A stretch of DNA of 6,411 nucleotides from Sulfuricurvum sp. (GCA_030679635.1 JAUXSZ010000018.1:1-6411); one strand, 5' to 3'; positions 1 to 6,411 are shown, numbered from the stretch's first letter. A program made the numbers and translations. Notes: generated from the sequence alone by a model not told the origin.

Positions 1-11
1 AAAGTTGTATT

Positions 12-230
12 TTAAAAAAGCCCTATATTTAGGGGTTTTAATAGGTTTATTAAAATGAAGAGAAGGAAAATCTTTGGCCTTGCCGATCTTGAGTTCAGCA
101 TTATTAACCTCATACACCTCAAAAACGACCCTATCTCTATAATGACGAGAGCATCGGGACCGTATTTGGCTTCACACGCCGCTTGGAGCTCTAAATAAGA
201 GAGTATGTGAGAGGCGTATTTCTGCGTCAA
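12..230 (-). pseudogene. remnant of the 5' end of a mutS-like gene, frameshifted and truncated
   Basis: Read from a TTG at 230, the frame gives 72 residues. The first 36 resemble the mismatch-recognition domain I of MutS as found in Campylobacterota: a YLELQAACEAKYG segment, then ALVIIEIGSF. The frame then turns into non-MutS sequence. Adding one base to the T5 run (121-125, minus strand) makes it continue as FFEVYEVNNAELKIGKAK, restoring the Phe-x-Glu motif region of MutS. Family resemblance then stops at about position 75, where MutS would normally run on for 800 or more residues; instead an AT-rich stretch and a terminator follow. There is no ATG and no ribosome binding site, and the frame is open back to the serA stop. 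This indicates a gene left-over with its start, frame and most of its length lost. A sequencing error in the T-run could explain the frameshift but not the missing remainder. The MutS assignment comes from motif memory only, not a search. Confidence 0.6.
14..39 (-). terminator. probable intrinsic terminator of the operon
   Basis: On the minus strand an A4 run leads into CCCTA, a four-base loop (AATA) and TAGGG, ending in TTTTTT (19-14). One C opposite C mismatch separates the GC-containing stem (34-30 with 25-21) from a possible A-T extension. The position after serA and the mutS-like remnant, and the longer T-run on this strand, suggest it ends the leftward operon. It is nearly symmetrical (plus strand: AAAAAAG then stem then GTTTT), so it may also stop transcription coming from outside the window. 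The stem is short, so its strength is uncertain. Confidence 0.6.
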
Positions 231-241
231 AGACGCAGAAA
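219..241 (-). repeat. perfect inverted repeat (hairpin) just after serA
   Basis: Two 10-base arms (219-228 and 232-241, TTTCTGCGTC and its complement) flank a three-base loop. The hairpin begins 13 bases after the serA stop on the minus strand. No T-run follows it on either strand, so it is not a standard intrinsic terminator. It could be a U-tract-poor terminator, an mRNA 3'-end stabiliser or attenuator, or a short palindrome left by rearrangement. The only possible start codon of the mutS-like fragment (TTG at 230-228) falls in the loop and adjoining arm, which would hinder its translation. Confidence 0.7.
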
Positions 242-254
242 AAGAGGTAAAATT

Positions 255-1844
255 TTATAGTCTGGCGTAAGAGACGCTGATACATGCCTCTAGAGAAGCC
301 AATTCTTTGAGCGTTTTCTCGCTTACCGCAGAATCGACGATGATAACCGCCAATGCTTGACCGCTTTTATTGCGACCCAACCGGAAATCGGCAATATTGA
401 CGTCATGCGCCGCCAACGTCGTTCCCACTTGTCCGATAACACCCGGGACATCGGTATTTTTGAAAAGGATCATGTTCCCTTTTGGCTCAACATCGACACC
501 GAATCCGTTGATATCGACGATACGCTGAACATCATCATTGAACATCGTCGCGCTGATTTCAATAACATCTTTATCCGTCGTTAATCTCACGGTTACGAGA
601 TTTTTATAAACAGGGCTTCCCGGAAGTTCTTCCGTTTCGATTTTAATACCGCGCTCTGCAGCCACAAAATCGGCATTCACGTAATTAATCGTTTCACCGG
701 AGATTTCAGCCAATGCACCGACCGTGACAAAGGTCGCAAGAGAGTTTACGTACTGGGCGATATCGCCGCGACCCTTTATTTTAATCGAAATAATCGGGGC
801 TTTATTCATTTGAGAAGCCAAGAATCCGATTTTTTGACTCATTTCCAAAAACGGCTTCACAAAAGAAGGAATCTTTGTCTCATCAATCGGAAGGTTCAAT
901 GCATGGGGGTAGGCAATCCCTTTTGCCGCTTCAATCGCCTGCTGTGCCGCTTCAATACCGATGTTGTATTGAGATTCAAAGGTGTTCGCACCCAAATGGG
1001 GAGAAACACAAATATTGTCCAAATCAAGCAATTTGTGATCGGTTGCCGGCTCTTTGTTAAATACATCGATCCCTGCAAAACGAACTTTGCCAGATTTAAG
1101 ACCATCATAGAGAGCATCTTCATCGTACAAACCGCCGCGCGCACAGTTGATAAGGACAACACCGTCTTTCATCTTGGAAATCTCATCTGCCCCAATCATC
1201 CCAACCGTCTCTTTGTTTTTAGGGGTATGGATCGTAATGATGTCACAGTCTAAAATATCTTGAAAATTGCTGGTGTATTTAGCACCGACATCGGTTGCTT
1301 TCGATGGATGGATATACGGGTCATACGCGATAACCTCCATCTCAAATGCCCTCGAACGGATACCGACACGGCTTCCGATATTACCAAAACCGATAACACC
1401 CAGCTTTTTCCCCTTGAGCTCGTAGCCGTACCATTTTTCACGCTTCCAAATACGTTGATTTTTCAAATGATCGTGAGAATACGGAAACATACGCATACAC
1501 GAGAGCATATGGGTCATTGTAAGCTCTACCGCAGCAATCGTGTTCGCCGTAGGGACATTCATGACGATAATCCCCTCTTTTGAACATCCGGGAATATCGA
1601 CATTATCGACACCCACACCTGCACGGACAACCGCTTTGAGCTTTCCTTTTGCCGCTTGGATAAACTTATCATCAACATCCGTAGAGCTTCTAGTGATCGC
1701 AACGTCAGCCGTCGCAATCACATCTAATAAAGCGGTTTTATCCATGTCTGCCGCAAAAATCATCTCAATTTGGTCGTCCGAACGCAGGAGATTGAGACCC
1801 TCTTCATGAATATGATCACAAACGACGATTTTAAATTTTTCCAT
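255..1844 (-). CDS. serA: D-3-phosphoglycerate dehydrogenase
   Basis: SerA oxidises 3-phosphoglycerate to 3-phosphohydroxypyruvate with NAD, the first committed step of serine synthesis, in the cytosol. The 529 residues fit the long form of the family: a substrate/NAD-binding catalytic part (about 1-315), an intervening domain (about 320-450) and a C-terminal ACT domain (about 456-529), which in this family binds serine or other effectors. The dinucleotide-binding motif GFGNIG is at 152-157, with the NAD-selecting acidic residue Asp175 in AYDPY. The catalytic set of the D-2-hydroxyacid dehydrogenases is complete: Arg236 in NCARGG, Glu265 in NKEP and His283 in SPHLGA. The substrate loop VVRAGVGVDNVD lies at 72-83. 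The ACT domain opens with NMILFKNTDVPGVIG. The start at 1844 has AAAGAGGA eight bases upstream. The gene appears intact and is the last complete gene of the operon; feedback inhibition by serine is plausible from the ACT domain but not shown. Confidence 0.97.
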   Translation of the reverse strand: MEKFKIVVCDHIHEEGLNLLRSDDQIEMIFAADMDKTALLDVIATADVAITRSSTDVDDKFIQAAKGKLKAVVRAGVGVDNVDIPGCSKEGIIVMNVPTANTIAAVELTMTHMLSCMRMFPYSHDHLKNQRIWKREKWYGYELKGKKLGVIGFGNIGSRVGIRSRAFEMEVIAYDPYIHPSKATDVGAKYTSNFQDILDCDIITIHTPKNKETVGMIGADEISKMKDGVVLINCARGGLYDEDALYDGLKSGKVRFAGIDVFNKEPATDHKLLDLDNICVSPHLGANTFESQYNIGIEAAQQAIEAAKGIAYPHALNLPIDETKIPSFVKPFLEMSQKIGFLASQMNKAPIISIKIKGRGDIAQYVNSLATFVTVGALAEISGETINYVNADFVAAERGIKIETEELPGSPVYKNLVTVRLTTDKDVIEISATMFNDDVQRIVDINGFGVDVEPKGNMILFKNTDVPGVIGQVGTTLAAHDVNIADFRLGRNKSGQALAVIIVDSAVSEKTLKELASLEACISVSYARL

Positions 1845-1848
1845 AGGT

Positions 1849-2331
1849 TTAATCCTCTTTGAACGACGATAGAGTCGCCGAAATTTGATAAGTTTTTAGT
1901 TTTGTTACAAGAGTAGTTAGCTTTTTATGATCGGCTGAATCAATCAACACGGTCATGGTGTCCCCCTCTTGATTCAAGAGATAGGAAAGATTACAGTTCT
2001 TGAGTTCTTGTTTAAGACAAAAAAACTCATAGGAATCTTTCAACGGAACGACCAGATGATGCATTTGAGTTTTATTCTGACTCTCATTGTCATCTAAGGT
2101 AATGGTTACTTCATTAACAGGGTAAAAATACCCTTTTTCATTATTTATATTAAAATTTTTGATCCACCCCTGCGATCCTTCCTCGACCGTTTCCGGTTCA
2201 GAAGTCTCACTCAAGGAAGCATCCTTTTGCATAGTAGGCGCAACAGGGTTGATTTCGATCATAAAGGCGACGATAAAAGCAGCTACTGCAATGGCTATGG
2301 TCGGAATGAGCCAATAAGCGAATCGTCGCAT
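1849..2331 (-). CDS. conserved protein of unknown function with one N-terminal membrane anchor
   Basis: I do not recognise a family by sequence. The product is 160 residues from the ATG at 2331; a GTG directly before it (2334) would add one residue. A basic start (MRR) is followed by a hydrophobic segment at about 4-26, predicting a single membrane anchor with the C-terminal part in the periplasm. Next comes an acidic Ser/Thr/Glu/Pro-rich linker (about 35-55) and a soluble domain of alternating strand- and helix-like stretches (about 56-160). That domain has two cysteines, Cys105 and Cys113, which could form a disulfide outside the cytoplasm. It begins 6 bases after the rpsA stop with no clear ribosome binding site, so it is probably coupled to rpsA translation. 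It ends 4 bases before serA, whose ribosome binding site lies in its last codons. As I recall, C. jejuni (Cj0892c) and H. pylori (HP0398) have an uncharacterised gene at this same place, so its position is conserved even though its role is unknown. Confidence 0.85.
   Translation of the reverse strand: MRRFAYWLIPTIAIAVAAFIVAFMIEINPVAPTMQKDASLSETSEPETVEEGSQGWIKNFNINNEKGYFYPVNEVTITLDDNESQNKTQMHHLVVPLKDSYEFFCLKQELKNCNLSYLLNQEGDTMTVLIDSADHKKLTTLVTKLKTYQISATLSSFKED
1853..1860 (-). promoter_or_regulatory. ribosome binding site of serA
   Basis: AAAGAGGA on the minus strand lies 8 bases before the serA ATG and inside the final codons of the upstream gene. The placement supports the chosen serA start and means ribosomes ending the upstream gene pass directly over this site. 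Confidence 0.65.
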
Positions 2332-2337
2332 CACAAA

Positions 2338-3993
2338 TTATTTAAATTTGTCTTTAATCAAATCACCAAGACTGTGCGAATCGTTGTCGTTGATTTCATC
2401 AAGCATCTCTTGATCTTTAATACGCTCTAATTTACGTACCGAAAGACGGATACGGTCACGTTTCGGATCAATAACCATAATAACGGCATCAATAACTTGA
2501 CCGATTTGTAGATCCTCTGGCTCCATTGGAGAAAGATCTTCATTTCGGATCAATGCGTCAACACCGCCCTCTAAGGATACGAATACACCGAAGTCTTTGA
2601 TATCACGGATAGTCGCGCTGACAACTTCGTTCATCTTGTGCGTCAATGCAAATTTATCGATTGGACTCTCTTCCAATGATTTGCGGTTTAACGATATTTT
2701 TTCATCTTCGACATTGATTTTTGCAATTTTAACTTCGATTTCATCGCCGACTTTCAAAGTCTCTTTGCATTTTGCGTTTTTATCCCATGAAAGGTCTTGA
2801 TTGTGAAGCAACCCTTCTACGCCGTTGATTTTGATAAATGCACCAAAATCGGTCAACGATGTTACGGTTCCTGTCGCTACATCACCCTCTCTGCTCTTTT
2901 TCAGAAACTCTTCAAAAGGTTTTGGTTGAAGACGCTTGTACGATACCCGCAATTTATGGGTATTTGAGTTGATTTCGATAACTTCAACGTCAATTTCTTG
3001 ACCCATAGTCAAATAATCTTTTGGGTGCTTGATGTTTTTATCCCATGTGATTTCAGAGATGTGCAAAAAGCCTTCAATATCATTACCAAGGTCAACAAAA
3101 ACACCATACGGTTCAATGTTGCTGACGGTAACGGTAATCGTATCGCCCTCGTCCAATGCTTCTTCTACTTCTTTCCATGGATCCGATTGAACCGCTTTAA
3201 TGGAAAGGGAAAGGTGACGCTTCTCTTTATCGTAAGCGATTGCTTTTACATTAACGATATCACCCTCTTTATAGAGCTTAGAAGGATTAACGGGACCTTT
3301 ATAGCTGATTTCATTGTAATGAACCAAACCGTCGATTCCGCCTGCATCCACAAACATACCGTAACTTGTAATCTTTTTGATGGTACCTTGGATAACTTTA
3401 CCCTCTTCCATCAATGCATCGATCACTTCTTTTTTACGCTTACGCTCATCATTGAAAAGTTTACGACGAGAAACAACGATAGATGCCTCTGCTGCGTCTA
3501 CTTTTACGACTTGCGCTTTGATTGTTTTGCCGACAACCTGATCCGTGTCTTTGAACGCTGCGAGTGAGCGAGGAAGGAAAAAGTGAACATCGTCTGCTTC
3601 AAGAAGATAGCCGCCTTTGTTCTTTTTTGTAACCAAAGCTTCGATTACAACCGACTCAAAGTCTTCTTTATGGGCATTGATAAACGCTAAGGTTTTCTCT
3701 TGCTCAAGTACTTTTTTGTACGAAATTTTAGGACGCTCATTGTAGTGCCCAATAACCATAACGGTGATTTTATCGCCGACGTTAAAAAGAAGATTGCCAG
3801 ATGCATCACGAATTTCATCCAACGAAAGGATACCCTCGAGTTTTTCACCAACGCCTACCAACGCACGGTTATCACTCTCTTGGATCTCTACTACTTCACC
3901 TTCTGTAATGCGTGTGGATTCTTGCTCTTTGAACGATGCCTCCAGCATTTCAGCAAAATTTTCTTCTTCAAATGCTTCGTTATCGAAAGCCAT
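2338..3993 (-). CDS. rpsA: 30S ribosomal protein S1
   Basis: S1 binds mRNA at the small ribosomal subunit and helps place structured or weakly marked leaders for initiation. The 551-residue protein is close to the E. coli length (557). An acidic N-terminal segment (about residues 1-27), which would contact the ribosome, is followed by six S1/OB-fold domains at roughly 28-95, 111-178, 197-266, 282-354, 369-440 and 453-522. Domains 3 to 6 show the RNA-binding signature clearly: SYGMFVDAGG, PYGVFVDLGN, DFGAFIKING and DFGVFVSLEGG. Domains 1 and 2 are divergent, as is usual, since they serve ribosome attachment. A short polar tail follows domain 6. The start is supported by AAGGGA six bases upstream and by the typical MAFDNEAF-like acidic opening. 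The gene has its own promoter and lies directly after ispH. In some Clostridia an S1 region is fused to IspH; here the two are separate proteins. Confidence 0.96.
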   Translation of the reverse strand: MAFDNEAFEEENFAEMLEASFKEQESTRITEGEVVEIQESDNRALVGVGEKLEGILSLDEIRDASGNLLFNVGDKITVMVIGHYNERPKISYKKVLEQEKTLAFINAHKEDFESVVIEALVTKKNKGGYLLEADDVHFFLPRSLAAFKDTDQVVGKTIKAQVVKVDAAEASIVVSRRKLFNDERKRKKEVIDALMEEGKVIQGTIKKITSYGMFVDAGGIDGLVHYNEISYKGPVNPSKLYKEGDIVNVKAIAYDKEKRHLSLSIKAVQSDPWKEVEEALDEGDTITVTVSNIEPYGVFVDLGNDIEGFLHISEITWDKNIKHPKDYLTMGQEIDVEVIEINSNTHKLRVSYKRLQPKPFEEFLKKSREGDVATGTVTSLTDFGAFIKINGVEGLLHNQDLSWDKNAKCKETLKVGDEIEVKIAKINVEDEKISLNRKSLEESPIDKFALTHKMNEVVSATIRDIKDFGVFVSLEGGVDALIRNEDLSPMEPEDLQIGQVIDAVIMVIDPKRDRIRLSVRKLERIKDQEMLDEINDNDSHSLGDLIKDKFK

Positions 3994-3999
3994 GCCTAT

Positions 4000-4005
4000 T
4001 CCCTT
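4000..4005 (-). promoter_or_regulatory. ribosome binding site of rpsA
   Basis: AAGGGA on the minus strand stands six bases before the ATG at 3993. It is among the best Shine-Dalgarno matches in the window, as expected for a highly expressed ribosomal protein, and it fixes the start. Confidence 0.7.
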
Positions 4006-4023
4006 GTAACTAAAAATTGGCTG

Positions 4024-4029
4024 ATTATA
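4024..4029 (-). promoter_or_regulatory. -10 box of a promoter for rpsA
   Basis: A perfect TATAAT hexamer lies in the ispH-rpsA gap on the minus strand. Transcription would begin near 4018-4015, giving a short leader of about 22-25 bases before the rpsA ATG. No TTGACA-like -35 box is present at the expected distance. Instead there is AT-rich DNA, including a run of nine A (4050-4042 on the minus strand) and a T5 run. This arrangement is known for sigma-70 promoters of Campylobacterota, which rely on the -10 box and upstream AT-rich periodicity. That this site drives rpsA and the two genes after it independently of aroA and ispH is inferred. Confidence 0.65.
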
Positions 4030-4067
4030 ACGTAAAAATGCTTTTTTTTTGATTAGAGGAGAGAGTT

Positions 4068-4901
4068 TTAAGGTTGAGACAACTCTTTAATTTTTTTAAT
4101 TACCCCTTCAATAATCCAATCCGGTGTGGAAGCCCCGGCACTAATACCGCAAAGGTTTTTATTCATAAACCATTCGCCCTTTAAATCTACGTCACTCTCA
4201 ATATAATAGCTATCAGGGCATTCATGTAGAGCAATTGAGTGAAGTTGTTTGGTATTAGACGAATTTTTCCCGCCGATCACAATCATTACATCCGCTTCTC
4301 GTGCCAGTTTATAAATAGCATCCTGATTTTCTAAGGTTGCATTGCAAATCGTATTAAAAACTCTAACTTCCTTATGCGTCGTCATCAATTTTCCAACGAT
4401 TTGTTGGTAATCTTCAATTTTTCGCGTTGTTTGAGCGACTACAGCGACTTTTTCACGTAAATTAAGCTGATCAACCTCTTCAACTGAATTAACGACATAC
4501 GCTTTTCCCGTCGCGTAGCTTTTAACCCCTTTGATCTCCGGATGAGCTTCATCGCCGAAAATCAAAATATCGTATCCTTGAGCACTCATCTCTTCACAAA
4601 TTTGCTGTGGCTTGGTGACGTAAGGACACGTTGCATCGATGACATTTACCTGACGCTCATTTAACAGAGAAAGTTCTTCTTTCGGAATTCCGTGGGTACG
4701 GATAACTGCCGTATCGCCTGCGCGAAAACTGTTCAAATTTTCACTCAACGCCACATTGAAATCGCGTTTAAGACGATCGATCTCGTTCGCATTATGAATC
4801 AACGGCCCATAGGTTGCCGAATTACGGTTTTCTTCCGCAATCTTAATGGCTCGCTTAACGCCAAAACAAAATCCATAATTCTCTGCTAATTGAATTTTCA
4901 T
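4068..4901 (-). CDS. ispH: 4-hydroxy-3-methylbut-2-enyl diphosphate reductase (IspH/LytB)
   Basis: IspH is the iron-sulfur enzyme of the last MEP-pathway step. It reduces HMBPP to isopentenyl and dimethylallyl diphosphate, the isoprenoid precursors. The 277-residue product shows the three cluster-binding cysteines: Cys12 in NYGFCFGV, Cys92 in DATCPYV and Cys186 in FNTICNAT. It also has the substrate-pocket residues of the family: His36 in LIHN, His70 in RTHG, His120 and Glu122 in AHPEI, the AQTT segment at 156-159, SSN at 214-216 and Ser258 in AGAS. An upstream in-frame ATG at 4919 would add six residues. I prefer 4901 because MKIQLAENYGFCFGV is the normal family beginning, the ATG overlaps the aroA TGA as ATGA, and AAGGTGA at 4912-4906 is a well-placed ribosome binding site. 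The gene is followed by a 74-base gap and then rpsA. Confidence 0.96.
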   Translation of the reverse strand: MKIQLAENYGFCFGVKRAIKIAEENRNSATYGPLIHNANEIDRLKRDFNVALSENLNSFRAGDTAVIRTHGIPKEELSLLNERQVNVIDATCPYVTKPQQICEEMSAQGYDILIFGDEAHPEIKGVKSYATGKAYVVNSVEEVDQLNLREKVAVVAQTTRKIEDYQQIVGKLMTTHKEVRVFNTICNATLENQDAIYKLAREADVMIVIGGKNSSNTKQLHSIALHECPDSYYIESDVDLKGEWFMNKNLCGISAGASTPDWIIEGVIKKIKELSQP

Positions 4902-6175
4902 CGTGTCACCTTGCTGCATTTTCCTAAGAGATCAAAAAAGTTCGGAAATGAAGTATTGATGCATTCCACATCTTCCACTTCCATCCCGCATTTCAATCCA
5001 GCTACCAAAAAACTCATGGCGATTCGATGATCCCCATAACTGTTGAGCGAAGCTTTTCGAAGAACGCCACCGTTCACAGCATACCCATCAGGATACTCTT
5101 GGGTTTCAATACCGCAAAGATTGAGATTATCCACGACCGTTTTAATACGGTCGCTCTCTTTTACCCGCAGCTCTTCGGCATTTTTGATAATGCTTTTCCC
5201 TTCTGCGCACGCCATTGCAATCGACAATGCCGGCAGTTCATCGATCAGCCATGAAATGTTTTTCTCGACGATAACCGCCTTCAGCGGAGCATATTTAACC
5301 GTAATATTTCCGATAGGCTCGTACCGTTCATCGGTCAGGGTATACGTGATATCGGCACCCATACGCTCTAACACTTTAAATGCTTCAATACGGGTCGGGT
5401 TCAGGGTAACTCCCTCCAAAACCACACTGGAGTCGGGGGTGATTGCTGCCGCAACGGCAAAGAAGAAGGCACTGGAAGGATCAGCAGGGACACGAATGTT
5501 CAAAGGGTTAAGCGGCTTCTGCAGCGGCCAAATTTTCGTTTCTAACCCATTTATTTCCAAATGCGCACCCATACCCCCCAACATCCGCTCCGTATGATCA
5601 CGGCTGAGTTCCGGTTCATAATAAGTGCAGACACCGTCCGCGCGTAATGCGGCCAAAATCATCGCACTTTTGACTTGCGCTGAAGCAATTTTAGATTCAT
5701 AATCAAAGGCTTTAAGGGATGCTCCGCGTATTGAAAGAGGGGCCAAATCACCATCATTTCTCCCGTCAAGTTTTGCACCGATATTTCGTAGCGGCTGCGT
5801 AACCCGTTTCATCGGACGACGTTTCAGATACTCATCCCCCGTAAGGACAAAATGACCTACCGCTGATGAGAGAAGTCCGCAAAAAAGGCGCATACCTGTC
5901 CCCGAATTGCCGCAATCCAAAATCTCAGCACTCTCTTGGATTCCATTGGATCTAATGGTGATCACCGATCCGTCATCGTGAATCTCCGCTCCTAAATGGC
6001 CTACAATTTTAAGGGTATTGAGGGTATCTTCTGCCCGTAAAAAATTCTCGATACGGCTTTCACCTTCCGCAAGAACCGAAAACATTGCTGCTCGGTGAGA
6101 GATCGATTTGTCGGGAGCTATTGCATCACTGACAAATGCAAAAGAGGCTGAGGGTTCTACGCACGCCCTCATCAT
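4898..6175 (-). CDS. aroA: 3-phosphoshikimate 1-carboxyvinyltransferase (EPSP synthase)
   Basis: EPSP synthase joins phosphoenolpyruvate to shikimate-3-phosphate, the sixth step of the shikimate pathway to chorismate and aromatic amino acids; it is cytosolic. The 425-residue product has the usual length (E. coli 427). Family motifs occur in order: DKSISHR at 22-28, CGNSGTGMR at 88-96, RRPM at 119-122, SAQVKSA at 165-171, DPSSAFFF at 232-239, DELPALSIAMA at 312-322 (Asp312 matches the catalytic Asp313 of E. coli), LRVKESDR at 336-343 and DHRIAMS at 382-388. The glycine corresponding to E. coli Gly96 is kept in GNSGT. The frame can be extended to a GTG at 6220, but those 15 extra residues lie inside pheT and look unlike the family. 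I chose the ATG at 6175, which overlaps the pheT TGA and has GGGAG about ten bases upstream; the next codon is also ATG (6172) and cannot be excluded. The stop overlaps the ispH start. Confidence 0.96.
   Translation of the reverse strand: MMRACVEPSASFAFVSDAIAPDKSISHRAAMFSVLAEGESRIENFLRAEDTLNTLKIVGHLGAEIHDDGSVITIRSNGIQESAEILDCGNSGTGMRLFCGLLSSAVGHFVLTGDEYLKRRPMKRVTQPLRNIGAKLDGRNDGDLAPLSIRGASLKAFDYESKIASAQVKSAMILAALRADGVCTYYEPELSRDHTERMLGGMGAHLEINGLETKIWPLQKPLNPLNIRVPADPSSAFFFAVAAAITPDSSVVLEGVTLNPTRIEAFKVLERMGADITYTLTDERYEPIGNITVKYAPLKAVIVEKNISWLIDELPALSIAMACAEGKSIIKNAEELRVKESDRIKTVVDNLNLCGIETQEYPDGYAVNGGVLRKASLNSYGDHRIAMSFLVAGLKCGMEVEDVECINTSFPNFFDLLGKCSKVTR
4906..4912 (-). promoter_or_regulatory. 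ribosome binding site of ispH
   Basis: AAGGTGA read on the minus strand lies 4 bases before the ATG at 4901, inside the 3' end of aroA. It decides the start: the alternative ATG at 4919 lies upstream of this site and so could not use it. Confidence 0.7.
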
Positions 6176-6411
6176 CGAAGCGTTACTCCCAGCTCCTCTT
6201 TCAGACCCGTTAAAATCCACTCGATTGCTGCTGTAATTTCTTCTTCTTCGAGTGTTTTTTCTTCGGACTGCAAGACAAAACGTAAACTGAGGCTCACGTA
6301 ATCCCCTAAAGTTTCGGATGCGTATCTGTCTACGGGATAAAAACGTTTTACGTCACCGCTAGCATGCTTCGCGATAACACTCTTGATTGTTTCATAAGGG
6401 AGTGCTTTAGG
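6172..6411 (-). CDS. pheT: phenylalanine--tRNA ligase beta subunit, C-terminal part (cut by window edge)
   Basis: This is the 3' end of the gene for the beta chain of the heterotetrameric phenylalanyl-tRNA synthetase, which charges tRNA-Phe in the cytoplasm. Only the last 79 residues are inside the window; the frame is open to the edge and ends at a TGA at 6174-6172. The residues match the end of the ferredoxin-fold anticodon-binding domain that closes PheT. Visible landmarks are a basic FYPVDRYAS stretch, the strand YVSLSLRFVLQS, the TLEEEEI segment, and a helix running to a final GVTLR, close to the usual ending of the family (G-x-x-LR). The gene is not on the longest open frame listed from an ATG because its start lies outside the window. 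The stop overlaps the aroA start as ATGA, so the two genes are probably translationally coupled. The identification also fits the known pheS-pheT-aroA order in Campylobacterota. Confidence 0.93.
   Translation of the reverse strand, partial: PKALPYETIKSVIAKHASGDVKRFYPVDRYASETLGDYVSLSLRFVLQSEEKTLEEEEITAAIEWILTGLKEELGVTLR

Noticed and set aside
112..130. Programmed ribosomal frameshift in the mutS-like fragment
   Set aside because: There is a short T5 run but no slippery heptamer with stimulatory structure, no good start codon, and the restored frame loses MutS resemblance soon after, so decay or a sequencing error is simpler.
810..1253. 147-residue open frame on the plus strand opposite serA
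   Set aside because: It is antisense to the catalytic part of serA; there is no motif and no promoter, and serA itself is intact.
2998..3567. 189-residue open frame on the plus strand opposite rpsA
   Set aside because: It is antisense to S1 domains 3 and 4, rich in Phe and Cys from the complement of charged codons, and has no domain I recognise.
4033..4050. Possible terminator in the ispH-rpsA gap (A5, short loop, T9 on the plus strand)
   Set aside because: The stem would consist of A-T pairs only. The feature is better explained as the AT-rich upstream part of the rpsA promoter.
5043..5597. 184-residue open frame on the plus strand opposite aroA
   Set aside because: It lies entirely antisense to a well-conserved aroA, shows no recognisable motif, and has the composition expected of a reverse-strand shadow.
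1..6411. CRISPR array, tRNA or rRNA gene, insertion sequence, phage or defence genes
   Set aside because: I saw no spaced direct repeats, no tRNA-like cloverleaf, no transposase or integrase motifs and no terminal repeats. Nearly all sequence is covered by core genes in conserved order.

Overview
The window looks like ordinary core chromosome of a campylobacterotal bacterium, probably a free-living, Sulfurimonas/Sulfuricurvum-like one. The main reason is gene order. Read on the minus strand it runs pheT - aroA - ispH - rpsA - small membrane-anchored protein - serA, the same order I recall from Campylobacter jejuni (around Cj0896c to Cj0891c) and Helicobacter pylori (HP0402 to HP0397). Base composition is moderately AT-rich. 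The one clear promoter is a TATAAT box in an AT-rich setting with no -35 box, which also fits this phylum. The genus is a guess.

Layout, from right to left along the direction of transcription. 6411-6172 holds the last 79 residues of PheT, cut by the window edge. 6175-4898 is aroA, whose ATG overlaps the pheT stop. 4901-4068 is ispH, whose ATG overlaps the aroA stop. A 74-base gap carries a promoter for rpsA. 3993-2338 is rpsA with six S1 domains. 2331-1849 is a protein of unknown function with one membrane anchor. 1844-255 is serA, full length with a C-terminal ACT domain. Positions 254-1 hold a perfect 10-bp hairpin, a frameshifted remnant of the 5' end of a mutS-like gene, and a terminator that probably ends the operon. 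No convincing gene lies on the plus strand.

The genes form one co-directional, tightly packed operon of housekeeping functions: phenylalanyl-tRNA charging, the shikimate pathway to aromatic amino acids, the last step of the MEP isoprenoid pathway, mRNA binding by the ribosome, and the first step of serine synthesis. Overlapping ATGA junctions and ribosome binding sites inside upstream genes suggest translational coupling. The internal promoter would let rpsA and the genes after it be expressed more strongly than the biosynthetic genes before it.

I found no new defence, mobile or CRISPR-like system. The points worth a second look are the decayed mutS-like fragment behind serA, the conserved but unexplained membrane-anchored protein between rpsA and serA, and the hairpin directly after serA.
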